Assembly: GCA_035519675.1 (NCBI GenBank)
Contig: DATIWB010000120.1
Span: 1-64,000 of the forward strand
From: RPRB01 sp035519675
Lineage (GTDB): Bacteria; Myxococcota; Myxococcia; Myxococcales; Myxococcaceae
Direction of reading: 5' to 3'
DNA: 64,000 bases
Part shown: positions 14,709 to 23,893 of the stretch, piece by piece
How the letters are laid out: each line of letters begins with the position of its first letter
Numbering within the stretch: the first letter of the stretch is position 1
The notes under the pieces: model-generated
Told to the model about the DNA's origin: nothing
Databases searched by the model: none
Seen by the model: the letters and a program-made list of their open reading frames with translations, nothing else
Translations under genes and position numbers: made by a program

Positions 14709-16571
14709 TCAGTCGGCGATCTTCTCGCCGTCGTAGAGCCCGTCGAGGATGTGCTGGTACTGCTGGGTGCAGGCCTTTCGCTTCACCTTGAGGGTCGGGG
14801 TCAGTTCGCCTGACTCCTGGGTGAAGTCGTGGTCCATGACGTGGAAGCGCTTGAGCTGATTGTAGGGCGGCTCGTGCGCGTTGAGCGTGTCCAGCACCTT
14901 CTGCACCGCGGCGACGATCTCTGGCCTCGTCGCCACCTCGGCGTAGGCGGCCGGCGGAGTGATGCCCCCGTCCTGGAGCAGCTTCCGCGCCGACTCCTCG
15001 TTCACCGTGATCAGCACCGACAGGTACTTCCGCTTGTCGCCATACACCATCGCCTGGCTGATCAGCGGGAAGGTCTTCAGGCTGTTTTCCAGGTTCTGCG
15101 GGGCGACGTTCTTCCCCCCGGCGGTGACGATGATGTCCTTCTTCCGATCGGTGATGCGCACGAAGCCCGCGGGATCGATCTCCCCGATGTCGCCCGAGTG
15201 CAGCCATCCGTCCGGCTCGAGGATCTCCCGCGTGGCCTCGGGGGCGTTGAAGTAGCCCTTCATCACGTTGGGGCCACGGATGAGGATCTCCCCGTCCGAG
15301 GCGATCTTCACCTCGCAGCCGGGCATCGGCGGCCCCACCGTCCCGATCCGCGCCCGGCCCGGGGGATTGACCGTCGCCCCTCCGGTGGTCTCGGTCAACC
15401 CGTAGCCCTCGAGCACCTCGAAGCCCAGCATGTCGAAGAAGAAGGCGATCTTCCGTGACAGCGGCGCCCCCCCGGAGACGAACAGCCGCATCTTGCCGCC
15501 CAGCTTCTGGTCCAGCGTGGCCTTCACCTTGCTGAACACCAGCTTCTTGGCCAGGGTCAGCGAGAGCGAGTCGTAGCTCCGCCCCTGCAACCGCGCGTCC
15601 ACCGACTCCTCGAACAGCCGCATCGCCCAGCGGAACAGCTTCCCCGCGACCCCGGGCTTGGACATGCCCCCGGAGACGACGGCGTTGTAGATCTTCTCGA
15701 AGATCCGCGGCACCGCGGGGAGGATGGTGGGCGAGGTCTCGCCGATGTCCGCGAGGAGGGTGTCCGTGCTCTGGGCGAAGATCATCCGGTAGCTCAGGCC
15801 CACCCAGGCCGCCTTCACGTCCTGGGCGAAGCTGTGCGCCAGCGGAAGGAAGAGCATCACCGCGTCGTCGGGCCGCAGGACTTGAAGGGTGGTGAGCGCC
15901 CTCGCCTCGAACCCGAGATTCCCGTGGGTCAGCATCACGCCCTTGGGCGCGCCGGTGGTCCCCGAGGTGTAGATGAAGCAGCAGGGGTCGTCCATCCGCA
16001 GCGCCCCCACCCGCTCCTCGAACTTCCGGGGATCCTTCTGGTCGAGCGATGTGCCCTCGGCCAGGAGCCTGGACATCGACACCTCGGCCTCGGTGCCCTC
16101 CTCCTCCATGGTGACCACGGTCCGCACCGAGGGGCAGTCGGAGAGGATGGAGCGGGCCCGGGCGAACCGTCCGGGCTGCTTCCCACTGTTCCGGTCATGG
16201 TCGACGAAGAGCATCACCGAGCCGGAGTGCTGCAGGACGTACTTCACCTCGTCCGGGGTGTTCGAGGCGTAGATGGGGACGGTGATCGCCCGCGCGGCGC
16301 AGATGGCCATGTCCACCACGCACCACGGCAGAGAGCTGTCGGCGAAGATCGCCACCCGGTCACCGGGCTGGATGCCACGCGCGACCAGTGCGGCCGAGAG
16401 ATGCCGGACGTCGCCGAGGATGGTCTCCCAGTCGACGTGGGTCCACTTGCCGAACTTCTTGTGGGTCGCTGCCTCCTGCTTGGGCGTCCGCGCCGCGCGC
16501 TCCTGAAGAAGATGCAGCAGCGTTCCGCCCGTCGTCGGTGCCGGGCTCGCTACCTGGCTCTCGGCTCTCAT
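14709..16571 (-). CDS. Long-chain acyl-CoA synthetase (AMP-forming)
   Basis: 620 residues of the ANL superfamily, activating long-chain fatty acids to acyl-CoA through an acyl-adenylate. Motifs: ATP-binding FIYTSGTTGAPKGVMLTHGN (about 195-215), LEGYGLTETTGG (about 385-397), GWLHSGDIGEID (about 448) and the C-terminal RKKDIIVTAGGKNVAPQ hinge and lysine region. Length and KDI(I)VTAGGKN sequence fit the FadD15/FAA1-like group. Its ATG overlaps the stop of the upstream TPR gene (ATGA at 16568-16571), so the two are translationally coupled. Confidence 0.93.
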   Translation of the reverse strand: MRAESQVASPAPTTGGTLLHLLQERAARTPKQEAATHKKFGKWTHVDWETILGDVRHLSAALVARGIQPGDRVAIFADSSLPWCVVDMAICAARAITVPIYASNTPDEVKYVLQHSGSVMLFVDHDRNSGKQPGRFARARSILSDCPSVRTVVTMEEEGTEAEVSMSRLLAEGTSLDQKDPRKFEERVGALRMDDPCCFIYTSGTTGAPKGVMLTHGNLGFEARALTTLQVLRPDDAVMLFLPLAHSFAQDVKAAWVGLSYRMIFAQSTDTLLADIGETSPTILPAVPRIFEKIYNAVVSGGMSKPGVAGKLFRWAMRLFEESVDARLQGRSYDSLSLTLAKKLVFSKVKATLDQKLGGKMRLFVSGGAPLSRKIAFFFDMLGFEVLEGYGLTETTGGATVNPPGRARIGTVGPPMPGCEVKIASDGEILIRGPNVMKGYFNAPEATREILEPDGWLHSGDIGEIDPAGFVRITDRKKDIIVTAGGKNVAPQNLENSLKTFPLISQAMVYGDKRKYLSVLITVNEESARKLLQDGGITPPAAYAEVATRPEIVAAVQKVLDTLNAHEPPYNQLKRFHVMDHDFTQESGELTPTLKVKRKACTQQYQHILDGLYDGEKIAD

Positions 16572-17344
16572 CTTGCGCCCTCCTTGCCCATCTGCGCAGC
16601 GATCTTGTGCGCGATGGACTTGACCCGCGCCTCCTCGGCCAGGTCGTCCGGGATGTGGCTCTCTTCCACCTTTGCCAGCTGAGCCCGTGCGCCGGCCACG
16701 TCACCATCGCGCCAGAGGGTCTCCGCAAGCCAGGCCGTGGCCCTCAGATTGTTGGGATCGATGGCCAGAGCCTTCCGGTACCAGGTGGCCGACTTGCCCA
16801 GGTTCCGCTTCGGCCAGGGCAGCTCGAAGTAGTACCGACCCTTGGCGATCAACGGCATCTCCCTCTGGAACCGAGGATCGATCTCGATCGCCTTGTCCAG
16901 CCGCTCGTTGAACTTGCTCTCCAGGCCCTCGCCCAGCGCCTTCAGGATCCCCACCGCCTGGCTGTAGATGCCGATGCCGGCCGCCGCGTAATAGTGCCCG
17001 CCCACCCACGCCGGCTTCGCCTTCGCCATCCGGTCGCCAACCTCCCAGACGTCGCGGCCGAGCTTCTGCTTCCGGTCGTTGTTCTCCTCGCCGTCCCCGA
17101 CCCAGAGCGTGGCGCGGGCGAGACGGAACATTCGCTCGACGTCGTCCGGCTTCGCCGCCACCGCCGCGCTGGCCTGGCGAATGCCCTCCTCGGCCTTCGC
17201 CGGGTCGCCGCGCTCGCGCCACAGCACATCGAGCGCAGCCAGGGCGGGGTCACCGGAGGTCGAGGGAGTTCCAGCGTCTGCACCGTCAGCGGCCAGACAC
17301 ACCACTGGACAGCTCAGAGAGACGAAGAGACACGTCCAGCACAT
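16568..17344 (-). CDS. Exported TPR-like protein coupled to acyl-CoA synthetase
   Basis: 258 residues from ATG 17344, which opens a signal sequence (CWTCLFVSLSCPVVCLAADG). The mature protein is alpha-helical repeat: DPAKAEEGIRQASAAVAAKP, VERMFRLARATLWVGDGEEN, LGKSATWYRKALAIDPNNLR and AWLAETLWRDGDVAGARAQL. This TRAP-T/TtuA-like or TPR arrangement recalls periplasmic TPR proteins. The frame is open for 31 more codons upstream but those lack coding character. Function unknown; coupling to the fatty-acid activating enzyme hints at a role in lipid handling at the envelope. Confidence 0.7.
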   Translation of the reverse strand: MCWTCLFVSLSCPVVCLAADGADAGTPSTSGDPALAALDVLWRERGDPAKAEEGIRQASAAVAAKPDDVERMFRLARATLWVGDGEENNDRKQKLGRDVWEVGDRMAKAKPAWVGGHYYAAAGIGIYSQAVGILKALGEGLESKFNERLDKAIEIDPRFQREMPLIAKGRYYFELPWPKRNLGKSATWYRKALAIDPNNLRATAWLAETLWRDGDVAGARAQLAKVEESHIPDDLAEEARVKSIAHKIAAQMGKEGAR

Positions 17345-17459
17345 GGAACGGCCCGCGTAACACGCGGCCGTCGCCACTCGCAAGGAAGCAGCAGAGAGCT
17401 GCCGCGGCGCGTCATCCCCGCGCGAGACCCGAACCAAAGGGCCTCGCGCCGGGTGAGCG

Positions 17460-18203
17460 TCAGGCGGCGTCGGCCTCGGCCGGCATCTCGAGCTGCTCCT
17501 CGTCCTGGTTGAACGCGGACAGGTACCGGGCGAGGAAGTGCTTCGTCTTCAGCTCCACCTGGCGAACGCGCTCACGGCTCACGCCCCAGCGCTGACCGAG
17601 CTCCTCCAGGGTTCGTGGCTTGTCCTGCGTGAGCCGCTCCTGGACGATGTCCCAGCCGAGATCGCCGATACGCTTGCGCACCTTGGCGAGCGCCTCCTGG
17701 ACGTCGGCGTCCTGCTCCCTGCCGAGGAAGGTGTCCTGCGGGCCCAGGCCGGGCTCCTCGAGCCGGTCGAGGAAAGTGGTGTCGCCGTCCTCGTCGATGG
17801 CGGTGTCGAGGCTGAAGTCCACCATCGAGCCGCGCTCGGACTCGCCGCCGCGCACCTGGCTGCGGTTGTCCTTCAGGTAACGGGTGATGTACGCGCGGAT
17901 CCACCACACCGCGTAGGTGGCAAAGCGGACGTTCTTCTTCGGGTCGAAGTGCTCGATGGCCTTCATCAAGCCGACGTTGCCCTCCTGGACGAGGTCGTCC
18001 AGCCGGGCGCCCCGGTGAGCAAACTTCTTGGCGACGGCCACGACGAACGGGAGGTTGGAGAGGGCGAGGGTGTCGCGGGCCGAGTCATCACCCTTGCGGG
18101 CGCGCCGGGCGAGCTCGTACTCCTGCTCGCGGGTGAGCTGGGGACGACCGCCAATCTGGCGGAGGTACGAGGAAAGACTTTCGGAACGGGCTGCTGAGGC
18201 CAT
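17460..18203 (-). CDS. Sigma-70 family RNA polymerase sigma factor (RpoH/SigB-like)
   Basis: 247 residues. Region 1.2-like start SLSSYLRQIGG, region 2 core (LVQEGNVGLMKAIEHFDPKK, RFATYAVWWIRAYITRYL), an acidic region 3 linker (DTAIDEDGDTTFLDRLEEPG) and region 4 HTH (LEELGQRWGVSRERVRQVE). The size and lack of an extended region 1.1 fit RpoH-like or myxobacterial SigB/SigC-type alternative factors. The start is ATG 18203, behind AAAGGAGG. A ~270-nt leader with several hairpins precedes it. No anti-sigma gene is adjacent. Confidence 0.9.
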   Translation of the reverse strand: MASAARSESLSSYLRQIGGRPQLTREQEYELARRARKGDDSARDTLALSNLPFVVAVAKKFAHRGARLDDLVQEGNVGLMKAIEHFDPKKNVRFATYAVWWIRAYITRYLKDNRSQVRGGESERGSMVDFSLDTAIDEDGDTTFLDRLEEPGLGPQDTFLGREQDADVQEALAKVRKRIGDLGWDIVQERLTQDKPRTLEELGQRWGVSRERVRQVELKTKHFLARYLSAFNQDEEQLEMPAEADAA

Positions 18204-18476
18204 GGTCTCAAACCTCCTTTCGTCGGATTTGCTGAGGTGCTGCGGACTCCAGAGGGTCTTTGGAGGCCTTAGTTGGACGCACGAAGCCCCTCTGGGTTTC
18301 GCAGCGTCGCGACGAAGGGGAGCCGCGCATTCCTCCCGCTTACGCGAGGAATCGGCTTCGCTTGCGGCGCCCGCCCGACCCCGCTGGGCCGGACTCAGCA
18401 AGAGCCTGGAACTCCTCGGAGTTTCTCGGCCGGCCAGCGCGGAACAGAGCCGGACTCGCTCTCTAACGAGTCCGAA
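18204..18476 (-). promoter_or_regulatory. Structured leader/promoter region of the sigma factor gene
   Basis: Several inverted repeats by eye: CTCCAGAG/CTTTGGAG (18247-18254 and 18258-18265, 3-nt loop), ATTCCTC/GAGGAAT (18329-18335 and 18346-18352), and CGGACTCG/CGAGTCCG (18451-18458 and 18467-18474, perfect 8-bp stem, 8-nt loop). No open frame with coding character. The first hairpin is about 30 nt upstream of the strong ribosome-binding site. Confidence 0.5.
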
Positions 18477-18540
18477 ACGAGTTCTCTGAGACCTCGTTCA
18501 GGGAAGGCGCGTTCTCTGAGACCTCGTTCAGACCTCGTTT
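18477..18540. repeat. Palindrome copies 7 and 8 plus a partial copy
   Basis: Full copy at 18477-18497 is identical to copy 1. A second at 18507-18527 has the first arm changed to GCGCGTTCTC. A third partial unit (GACCTCGTTT) ends at 18540. The group lies 15-78 nt beyond the minus-strand stop of the GlcD-type gene (18555), again in the sense orientation relative to that gene. Confidence 0.82.
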
Positions 18541-18554
18541 GTGGGCCAGCCGTT

Positions 18555-19949
18555 TCAGTCCGGCAGGAACTTGCCCGGATTGAGGAGCCCCTCCGGGTCG
18601 AAGAGCTGCTTGAGCTTTCGCTGGAGCTCCAGGACACCGGGCGCCTGCTCGAGCGGCAGCAGGTCACGCTTGGCGATGCCGATGCCGTGCTCGCCGGTGA
18701 TGGTCCCCCCGAGCTCGATGGCCACCACCGCCATCTGGCGGAGGGCGTCGTCCACCTTCGGCCGCTCGTCGGCGGAGTCGAAGAGGATGTTGGCGTGGAG
18801 GTTGCCGTCGCCGGCGTGCCCGTACGTCGCCACCGTGAGACCCAGCGCCTGGCCGATGGCCTTGCACCGGTCGATCATCTCCGGGATGCGTGAGCGGGGA
18901 ACCACCAGGTCCTCCGACAGCTTGTGCTTGGCCAGACTCCGCAGGGCGATGCTCACCGTCCGCCGCGCGGCCCAGAGCTTCTCCCGCTGGCCCTCGTCCT
19001 GGGCCAGCCAGGTCTCCTTCGCCCCGTGCTGCTCGGCGATTTCCCCGAGCCGGGCCAGCTCGCCGAACACCGCCTCGGGCACGTTCCCGTCCACCTCCGC
19101 CAGCACGCAGGCCCCCGTGCCGGGCGGGAAGTTGAAGCCCTTGCCGTCCACCGCCTTCACCGCCAGGTCGTCCATCAGCTCGAGCGTGCGGGGGAACACG
19201 CCCGCCGCCAGCACCGCGCTGACCGCCCGGGCTGCGGCGCGCACGTCGGCGAAGACCAGCAGCGCGGTCTGGACCTCACGCGGCAGCGGGAGCAGCTGCA
19301 GCGTGATCTCGGTGGCGATGCCCAGGGTTCCTTCGCTGCCGACCAGCAGCCCCACCAGGTCGTAGCCGGCAACGCCCTTGATCGTCCGCCGGCCGACGCG
19401 CAGCACCTCGCCGTCGGGCATCACCCATTCCATCCCCAGCACGTAGTCGCGGGTGACCCCATACTTGAACGCCCTCGGGCCTCCGGCGTTCTCGGCGACG
19501 TTGCCCCCGATGGTGCACCACTCCCACGAGTTCGGGTCCGGCGGGTAGAAGAGCCCCTTCGCCTCGACCGCCTTCATGAGGTCCCCGGTGACGACCCCCG
19601 GTTCCACCACCGCCACCAGGTCCTCGGTGGAGATGGAGCGGATGGCGTTCATTCGCTCCACGCTGAGGACCACCCCTCCATGGACCGGCATCGAGCCGCC
19701 GCTCTTTCCGCTCCGCGCCCCGCAGGGCGTCACCGGGACCCGGTGCTCGCGGGCGATCCGGAGAACGGCCGACACCTCCGCCGTCGTCCGGGGCAGCACC
19801 ACCAGGTCGGCCGGAGTCGTCCCGAGGTCCGACTCGTCGCGGCCGTAGTCCGAGAGCGCGTCGGGGTCGGTCTTCAGCGCCGGAGCCCCGAGGGCCTCGA
19901 CCAGGGCGGCGCGGCACGACTCCAGCTGCTGCTTGGAAGGACGGTTCAT
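18555..19949 (-). CDS. FAD-linked oxidase, GlcD/D-lactate dehydrogenase type
   Basis: 464 residues of the vanillyl-alcohol oxidase/PCMH flavoprotein family that oxidises 2-hydroxy acids such as glycolate or D-lactate. The FAD-binding half holds VPVTPCGARSGKSGGSMP, SWEWCTIGGNVAENAGGPRA and GSEGTLGIATEITLQL. The C-terminal substrate domain holds ATYGHAGDGNLHANILF and GGTITGEHGIGIAKRDLL, the histidine motifs for metal and substrate. The start ATG 19949 overlaps the stop of the SDR gene (ATGA). No GlcE/GlcF partners are nearby, so a stand-alone D-2-hydroxyacid dehydrogenase is likely. The electron acceptor is unknown. Confidence 0.92.
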   Translation of the reverse strand: MNRPSKQQLESCRAALVEALGAPALKTDPDALSDYGRDESDLGTTPADLVVLPRTTAEVSAVLRIAREHRVPVTPCGARSGKSGGSMPVHGGVVLSVERMNAIRSISTEDLVAVVEPGVVTGDLMKAVEAKGLFYPPDPNSWEWCTIGGNVAENAGGPRAFKYGVTRDYVLGMEWVMPDGEVLRVGRRTIKGVAGYDLVGLLVGSEGTLGIATEITLQLLPLPREVQTALLVFADVRAAARAVSAVLAAGVFPRTLELMDDLAVKAVDGKGFNFPPGTGACVLAEVDGNVPEAVFGELARLGEIAEQHGAKETWLAQDEGQREKLWAARRTVSIALRSLAKHKLSEDLVVPRSRIPEMIDRCKAIGQALGLTVATYGHAGDGNLHANILFDSADERPKVDDALRQMAVVAIELGGTITGEHGIGIAKRDLLPLEQAPGVLELQRKLKQLFDPEGLLNPGKFLPD

Positions 19950-20641
19950 CCGAACATCTCCACCAGGCTCCCGCTCATCGCCAGCGGGGCCTCTGTGCAC
20001 AGGAAGGTCACCACCCGTGCCACCTCGGCAGGGGTCATGTCGGGGGCCCAGCCGGAGCCCTTCAGCATGTCGGTGTCGGTGCTGCCGGGGAGCACGGCGG
20101 CGACGAGCACGTTCCCCTCCCGGACCTCGGCGGCCAGCGCCTGGGTGAAGCCGTTGAGCCCCCACTTGCTGGCGCAGTACGCCGCCATCCCGGGCGTCCC
20201 GAGCCGGCCGCTGATCGAGGAGACGTTCACCACCCTGCCCCAGCGTCGCTCGACCATCCACGGCACGCAGCGGCGGGCCAGGTAGAAGGGCCCGTGCAGG
20301 TTGACGGCGAGCACGCGGTCCCAGTCGGCATCGCTCATCTCCGTCACCCGCCGGCGCAGGGCGATGCCCGCGTCGTTCACCAGGACGTCCACCGGCCCGA
20401 GCCCCCGCTCCACCTTGGCCACCGCCTCATCCAGGGCGCGCGCGTCCGCCACGTCGGCACCGATGCCCAGCGCTCGCGCTCCCCGGACCCGCAACCCATC
20501 GGCCACGGCGAGGCTCCCGGCCTCGGTGGTGGAGAGGACCGCCACCGCCGCTCCGGCTGCGGCGAGCTGCTCGGCGACCGCCCTGCCGATGCCGCGCGAG
20601 CCGCCGGTCACCAGGGCGACCCGTCCCGAGAGGCTGCTCAC
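19946..20641 (-). CDS. Short-chain dehydrogenase/reductase
   Basis: 231 residues, classical SDR. Cofactor motif TGGSRGIGR near residue 11, NDAGIA (variant of NNAG) near 88, catalytic Ser in VVNVSSISG, YxxxK as YCASK, and PGSTDTDM after the catalytic region. The sequence resembles 3-oxoacyl-ACP reductase (FabG)-like members. GTG 20641 overlaps the folE stop (GTGA), and the stop overlaps the GlcD-type start, so queD-folE-SDR-oxidase form one coupled run. Substrate unknown; pteridine or 2-hydroxyacid-related reduction is conceivable from context only. Confidence 0.9.
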   Translation of the reverse strand: MSSLSGRVALVTGGSRGIGRAVAEQLAAAGAAVAVLSTTEAGSLAVADGLRVRGARALGIGADVADARALDEAVAKVERGLGPVDVLVNDAGIALRRRVTEMSDADWDRVLAVNLHGPFYLARRCVPWMVERRWGRVVNVSSISGRLGTPGMAAYCASKWGLNGFTQALAAEVREGNVLVAAVLPGSTDTDMLKGSGWAPDMTPAEVARVVTFLCTEAPLAMSGSLVEMFG

Positions 20642-21204
20642 CACACCGCTCCGGCTGCCGCGATGCGGGCCCACAGCTCGCGCCGGAGCATCCCGTCCTT
20701 GCGCAGCACGCCCTCGTAGGCCTCGGCGTGGGTGACCGCGTCCCGCTGCTCCTCGCCGCGTACCCGGAGGCATGCCTGGTGGGCCTCGACGATGCAGGCG
20801 GCGCCGGGGCTCTCCAGCCCTCGGGCGAGCGAGCGGGCCACGCCCCGTGCCAGGTGCTCCTGGAGGATGAGTCGATGGGCCCAGGTGTCGAGCAGGGCGG
20901 CGATCCGTCCGAAGCCCACCACGTACGCGCCGGGGACGTAGGCGATGTGCGCCCGCCCCTCGACCGGAAGCAGGTGGTGCGGGCACATCGAGTGGAAGCG
21001 CAGGCCGGTGACCACCACCAGCTCGCCGCGAGAGCCGTCCGGAACGGGGATGCGGTCGGCGAGCACCCTGTCCGGGTCGCGGCCGTACCCGTCGAGGAAG
21101 TGCTGGGCCCAGGCCTCGGCGACACGGGCCGGGGTCTCCTTCAGCTCGGGGTCGTCGGGCGACAGGCCGGAGGCCAAGAGGAAGGCCTGCACCGCCCGCC
21201 GCAT
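20638..21204 (-). CDS. folE: GTP cyclohydrolase I
   Basis: 188 residues from ATG 21204 (GGAGG close upstream). Converts GTP to 7,8-dihydroneopterin triphosphate, the first step of folate, queuosine and biopterin pathways. Zinc-site residues are visible in HSMCPHHLLPVEGRAHIAYV (Cys and His) and in the second Cys of CIVEAHQACLRVRG. LKETPARVAEAW and QEHLARGVARSL are family landmarks. The immediate upstream neighbour is queD, so the product may feed preQ0/queuosine synthesis; queC and queE are not in the window. Confidence 0.9.
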   Translation of the reverse strand: MRRAVQAFLLASGLSPDDPELKETPARVAEAWAQHFLDGYGRDPDRVLADRIPVPDGSRGELVVVTGLRFHSMCPHHLLPVEGRAHIAYVPGAYVVGFGRIAALLDTWAHRLILQEHLARGVARSLARGLESPGAACIVEAHQACLRVRGEEQRDAVTHAEAYEGVLRKDGMLRRELWARIAAAGAVW

Positions 21205-21239
21205 GGCCTCCAGGTCCGGCGCCTGGCCGGCGGGCCGGG

Positions 21240-21593
21240 CTAGTCCGCGCTGTACGTGACGCAGTACTCGGGCGTTTCCCACAGGCGGAGCTCCTTGAGC
21301 TGGGGAAGCTGCGGCTTCAGCCGATCCCAGATCCAGACGATCACGTTTTCCGCGGTGGGATTCTCGAGGAAGTCGTTGAGGGTGTGGTGATCGCACTGGT
21401 TGAGCGCGAGCTCCCACGTCTTCTTCCGGATCTCCTCGAAGTCGATGATCATCCCGTCCCGCGGGTTCGGCTTGCCGGTGACGACGACCTGGAGCTTGTA
21501 GTTGTGCCCGTGCATCCGGAAGCAGGGGCCGTCGTAGTACGGCAGCCGGTGCGCGGCGCAGAAATGGAAGTCGACCGAGAGGTCCATCGGCAT
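21240..21593 (-). CDS. queD: 6-carboxytetrahydropterin synthase (QueD/PTPS family)
   Basis: 117 residues. Converts dihydroneopterin triphosphate to 6-carboxytetrahydropterin for preQ0. The zinc-binding histidines are visible in FHFCAAHRLPYY and RMHGHNYKLQVVV. Also CDHHTLNDF (catalytic His/Asp) and PTAENVIVWIWDRL, then LWETPEYCVTY at the end, all typical of QueD. The stop lies 35 nt before the folE start, same strand. Convergence of queD and folE supports queuosine/7-deazaguanine biosynthesis rather than biopterin. Confidence 0.92.
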   Translation of the reverse strand: MPMDLSVDFHFCAAHRLPYYDGPCFRMHGHNYKLQVVVTGKPNPRDGMIIDFEEIRKKTWELALNQCDHHTLNDFLENPTAENVIVWIWDRLKPQLPQLKELRLWETPEYCVTYSAD

Positions 21594-21700
21594 CGGACGG
21601 TCGTAACCCCGATCTCCCCGTCCTGCAATCGGCCGCGGTGCCCCCGCCGCACCTCGGCCGCTCGCGGGCGGGGGCGAGGGTCGGCCACCCCAGAGCGTCT

Positions 21701-22255
21701 CTAGGCCCTGGCGGGACCGCCGGAGAGCATGAGCCGATTGCGCGCCGCAGACAGCTGCTGCCGGAGCGAATCCACCTGGCGCCTCACGTCCTCGAATCCG
21801 CGGGTCGCGGCCTGGTCGGCGAGCTCACGCGCCCGGGCGACCAGGGCATCGAGCTCGACGGCAGCGGCGGCCAGGCTCTCCGGACTGCTCTGTCCCTCGA
21901 AGGTCCCGGCGACCCGATGGGTCTCCCGACCGAGCTGCCCGAGCGAGTCCATCAGCAGCTGCAGCTCCGCGCTCCGGGCCTGCAGCTCCAGCGCCCGGGC
22001 ATGAGCGCGGCCGGTGAGGTCCTCCTGCATCCGCCGGCTCCGGTCGATGGCGGTCACCAGCGCCCGGGCGTGCACGCCGATCTCCTGCTCAAGCGCCCCC
22101 AGCGCCCCGAGCGCGGAGGCGGTCCGCTCGATCTGCTTGCGCGTGGTGAGGGAGCCCTGAAGGGCGTGCTCGACAACCTCGCGGAGACGCCGGAGTGTCG
22201 CCTCGAGCGCAGTGGCGGCGGTGACGAGGTCCGGTTCGGCGGACGGCTTCTCCAT
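21701..22255 (-). CDS. Coiled-coil protein of unknown function
   Basis: 184 residues, nearly all alpha-helical with heptad-like patterns: LRRLREVVEHALQGSLTTRK, ARALELQARSAELQLLMDSL and VRRQVDSLRQQLSAARNRLM. No membrane segment or signal. ATG 22255 is chosen; the ribosome-binding site is weak and the frame is open for about 50 codons upstream with poor coding character. Function unknown. It stands alone between queD and the MocR regulator, all on the minus strand. Confidence 0.55.
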   Translation of the reverse strand: MEKPSAEPDLVTAATALEATLRRLREVVEHALQGSLTTRKQIERTASALGALGALEQEIGVHARALVTAIDRSRRMQEDLTGRAHARALELQARSAELQLLMDSLGQLGRETHRVAGTFEGQSSPESLAAAAVELDALVARARELADQAATRGFEDVRRQVDSLRQQLSAARNRLMLSGGPARA

Positions 22256-22408
22256 GATGCGGGTCAGCTGAGCGCGGTCCCTTCCCGGCAGGCAGAAAAA
22301 GACCCCTGCAGTGTCGGGAGCTGGAACAATCGCAGCGGAGATTCGCCGAGAGGTTCCGAAGGCGGTTCCCATCGGTCGGGCCGTGAGCGCTGGCGGGCGT
22401 TCCACGGA

Positions 22409-23887
22409 CTAGCTCATCCGGGCGGAAAGCACCCGCGCGAGCACGTCGACGCCCCGGCGGATCTCCTCCGTCCGCACCGCGGCGAACCCGAGCAGCAGCC
22501 CCTCACCGCGGAAGCGCCCGCGCCATTCCCGTCCGAGCGCGGTGACCTCTACGTCCTGCTCCGCCGCTGCGCGCACCACCGCCTCGGCACGCAGCCCCGG
22601 GCCGAGCAGGCCGGAGGTCTGCAGCCCCGCCTCGACCGGCGAGAGCGCCAGCGCCTCCCCGAGCTGGCGCGCCGCGGCCTCGTACAGCACCGCCCGGCGC
22701 TCGGCGTAGACCTCGCGCATCCGGCGCACGTGTCGCCCGAGGTGTCCCTCGGCGATGAACGCGGCCAGGACCGCCTGGTCCAGCACGGGCGGGTGCCGGA
22801 TGGTCATCGAGCGCAGCGCGGCCACCCGGTCCACCAGGGGCCCGGGCAGGACGAGGTACCCGAGCCGCAGTGCCGGGAAGAGCACCTTCCCGAAGCTCCC
22901 GGCGAGCAGCACCGGCGCGTCCGGCTCGAGTCCCTGCAGGGCCGGGATGGGCCGGCCCTGGTACCGGTATTCGCCGTCGTAGTCGTCCTCGAAGAGCACC
23001 GCGCCGCTCGCCCGGGCCCAGCGCAGGAGCGCGACCCGCCTCGCCACGCTCATCGTCATCCCCAGCGGGTACTGGTGCGCCGGGGTGGTGTAGACCAGCC
23101 GGACCCGCGCGAGCCGCCGCCGATCGATCACCAGACCCCCGGCGTCGACGGGGAGGGGCACCAGGCGCGCGCCCGCCGCCGAGAACGCACGCGCCGCGCC
23201 GCCGTAGCCCGGGTCCTCCAGGCAGACCCGGTCCCCGGGGTCGATCAGCAACCGGGCGGCGAGGTCCAGGGCCTCCTGCACTCCGGAGACGATGGCGATC
23301 TGCTCGGTCTCGCACCGCGCTCCCCGGGATGCGCGCAGGTGCGCGGCGATGGCGGCGCGAAGCGGCCGATGCCCGAGTGGCTCGCATCCGAGCAGCAGCC
23401 GGGTCGAGGCACCGCGGAGCACGCGGCCCGCCACTTGCGCCCAGAGGGAGGCAGGAAACAGCTCCAGCGCCGGGAGGTCGGTCCGGAAGGCGCGCGTTCT
23501 TCGGGGCTCGAGCACCGGGAAAGCCCGGACCCGCCCTGCGAACCGCGATGCACGGATGCGGGGTGGTCGCCAGGGGGAGGGGACCCACCCCGGCGTCCTC
23601 TCCAGAGCGAGCAACGCGTCCGGCGGAACCTCCCCGACGAAGGTCCCGGCGCCCACCGTGGAGCGGACGTACCCCTCGGCCCGGAGCTGCGCGAAGGCGG
23701 CCACCACGGTGCCGCGGGCGAGGCCGTGCTGGCGGGCGAGATCGCGGGTGGCGGGGAGCCGGGCCCCCGAGCGAAGCCGACCACCGAGGATCGCCGAGCG
23801 GAGCGCCTCGTAGACCCAGCGCTGCGCGGGCTGTCCCCGGCGTCTGGGGGCGAGCACGAGCTCCAGGGTGCCGCTGCGGCGGGGCAT
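22409..23887 (-). CDS. MocR/PdxR-family regulator (GntR HTH fused to aminotransferase-like domain)
   Basis: 492 residues. An N-terminal GntR winged helix (YEALRSAILGGRLRSGARLP, TRDLARQHGLARGTVVAAF) is joined to a fold-type-I aminotransferase domain with PLP-binding lysine in LLAGSFGKVLFPALRLGYL, plus VYTTPAHQYPLGMTMS and FEDDYDGEYRY. MocR proteins sense PLP or amino-compounds and regulate the divergent gene. Here the divergent genes are the DoxX protein and the EamA transporter, and the 70-nt gap holds TGGACC-type sites. The effector cannot be predicted. Confidence 0.92.
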   Translation of the reverse strand: MPRRSGTLELVLAPRRRGQPAQRWVYEALRSAILGGRLRSGARLPATRDLARQHGLARGTVVAAFAQLRAEGYVRSTVGAGTFVGEVPPDALLALERTPGWVPSPWRPPRIRASRFAGRVRAFPVLEPRRTRAFRTDLPALELFPASLWAQVAGRVLRGASTRLLLGCEPLGHRPLRAAIAAHLRASRGARCETEQIAIVSGVQEALDLAARLLIDPGDRVCLEDPGYGGAARAFSAAGARLVPLPVDAGGLVIDRRRLARVRLVYTTPAHQYPLGMTMSVARRVALLRWARASGAVLFEDDYDGEYRYQGRPIPALQGLEPDAPVLLAGSFGKVLFPALRLGYLVLPGPLVDRVAALRSMTIRHPPVLDQAVLAAFIAEGHLGRHVRRMREVYAERRAVLYEAAARQLGEALALSPVEAGLQTSGLLGPGLRAEAVVRAAAEQDVEVTALGREWRGRFRGEGLLLGFAAVRTEEIRRGVDVLARVLSARMS

Positions 23888-23893
23888 GGGAAG

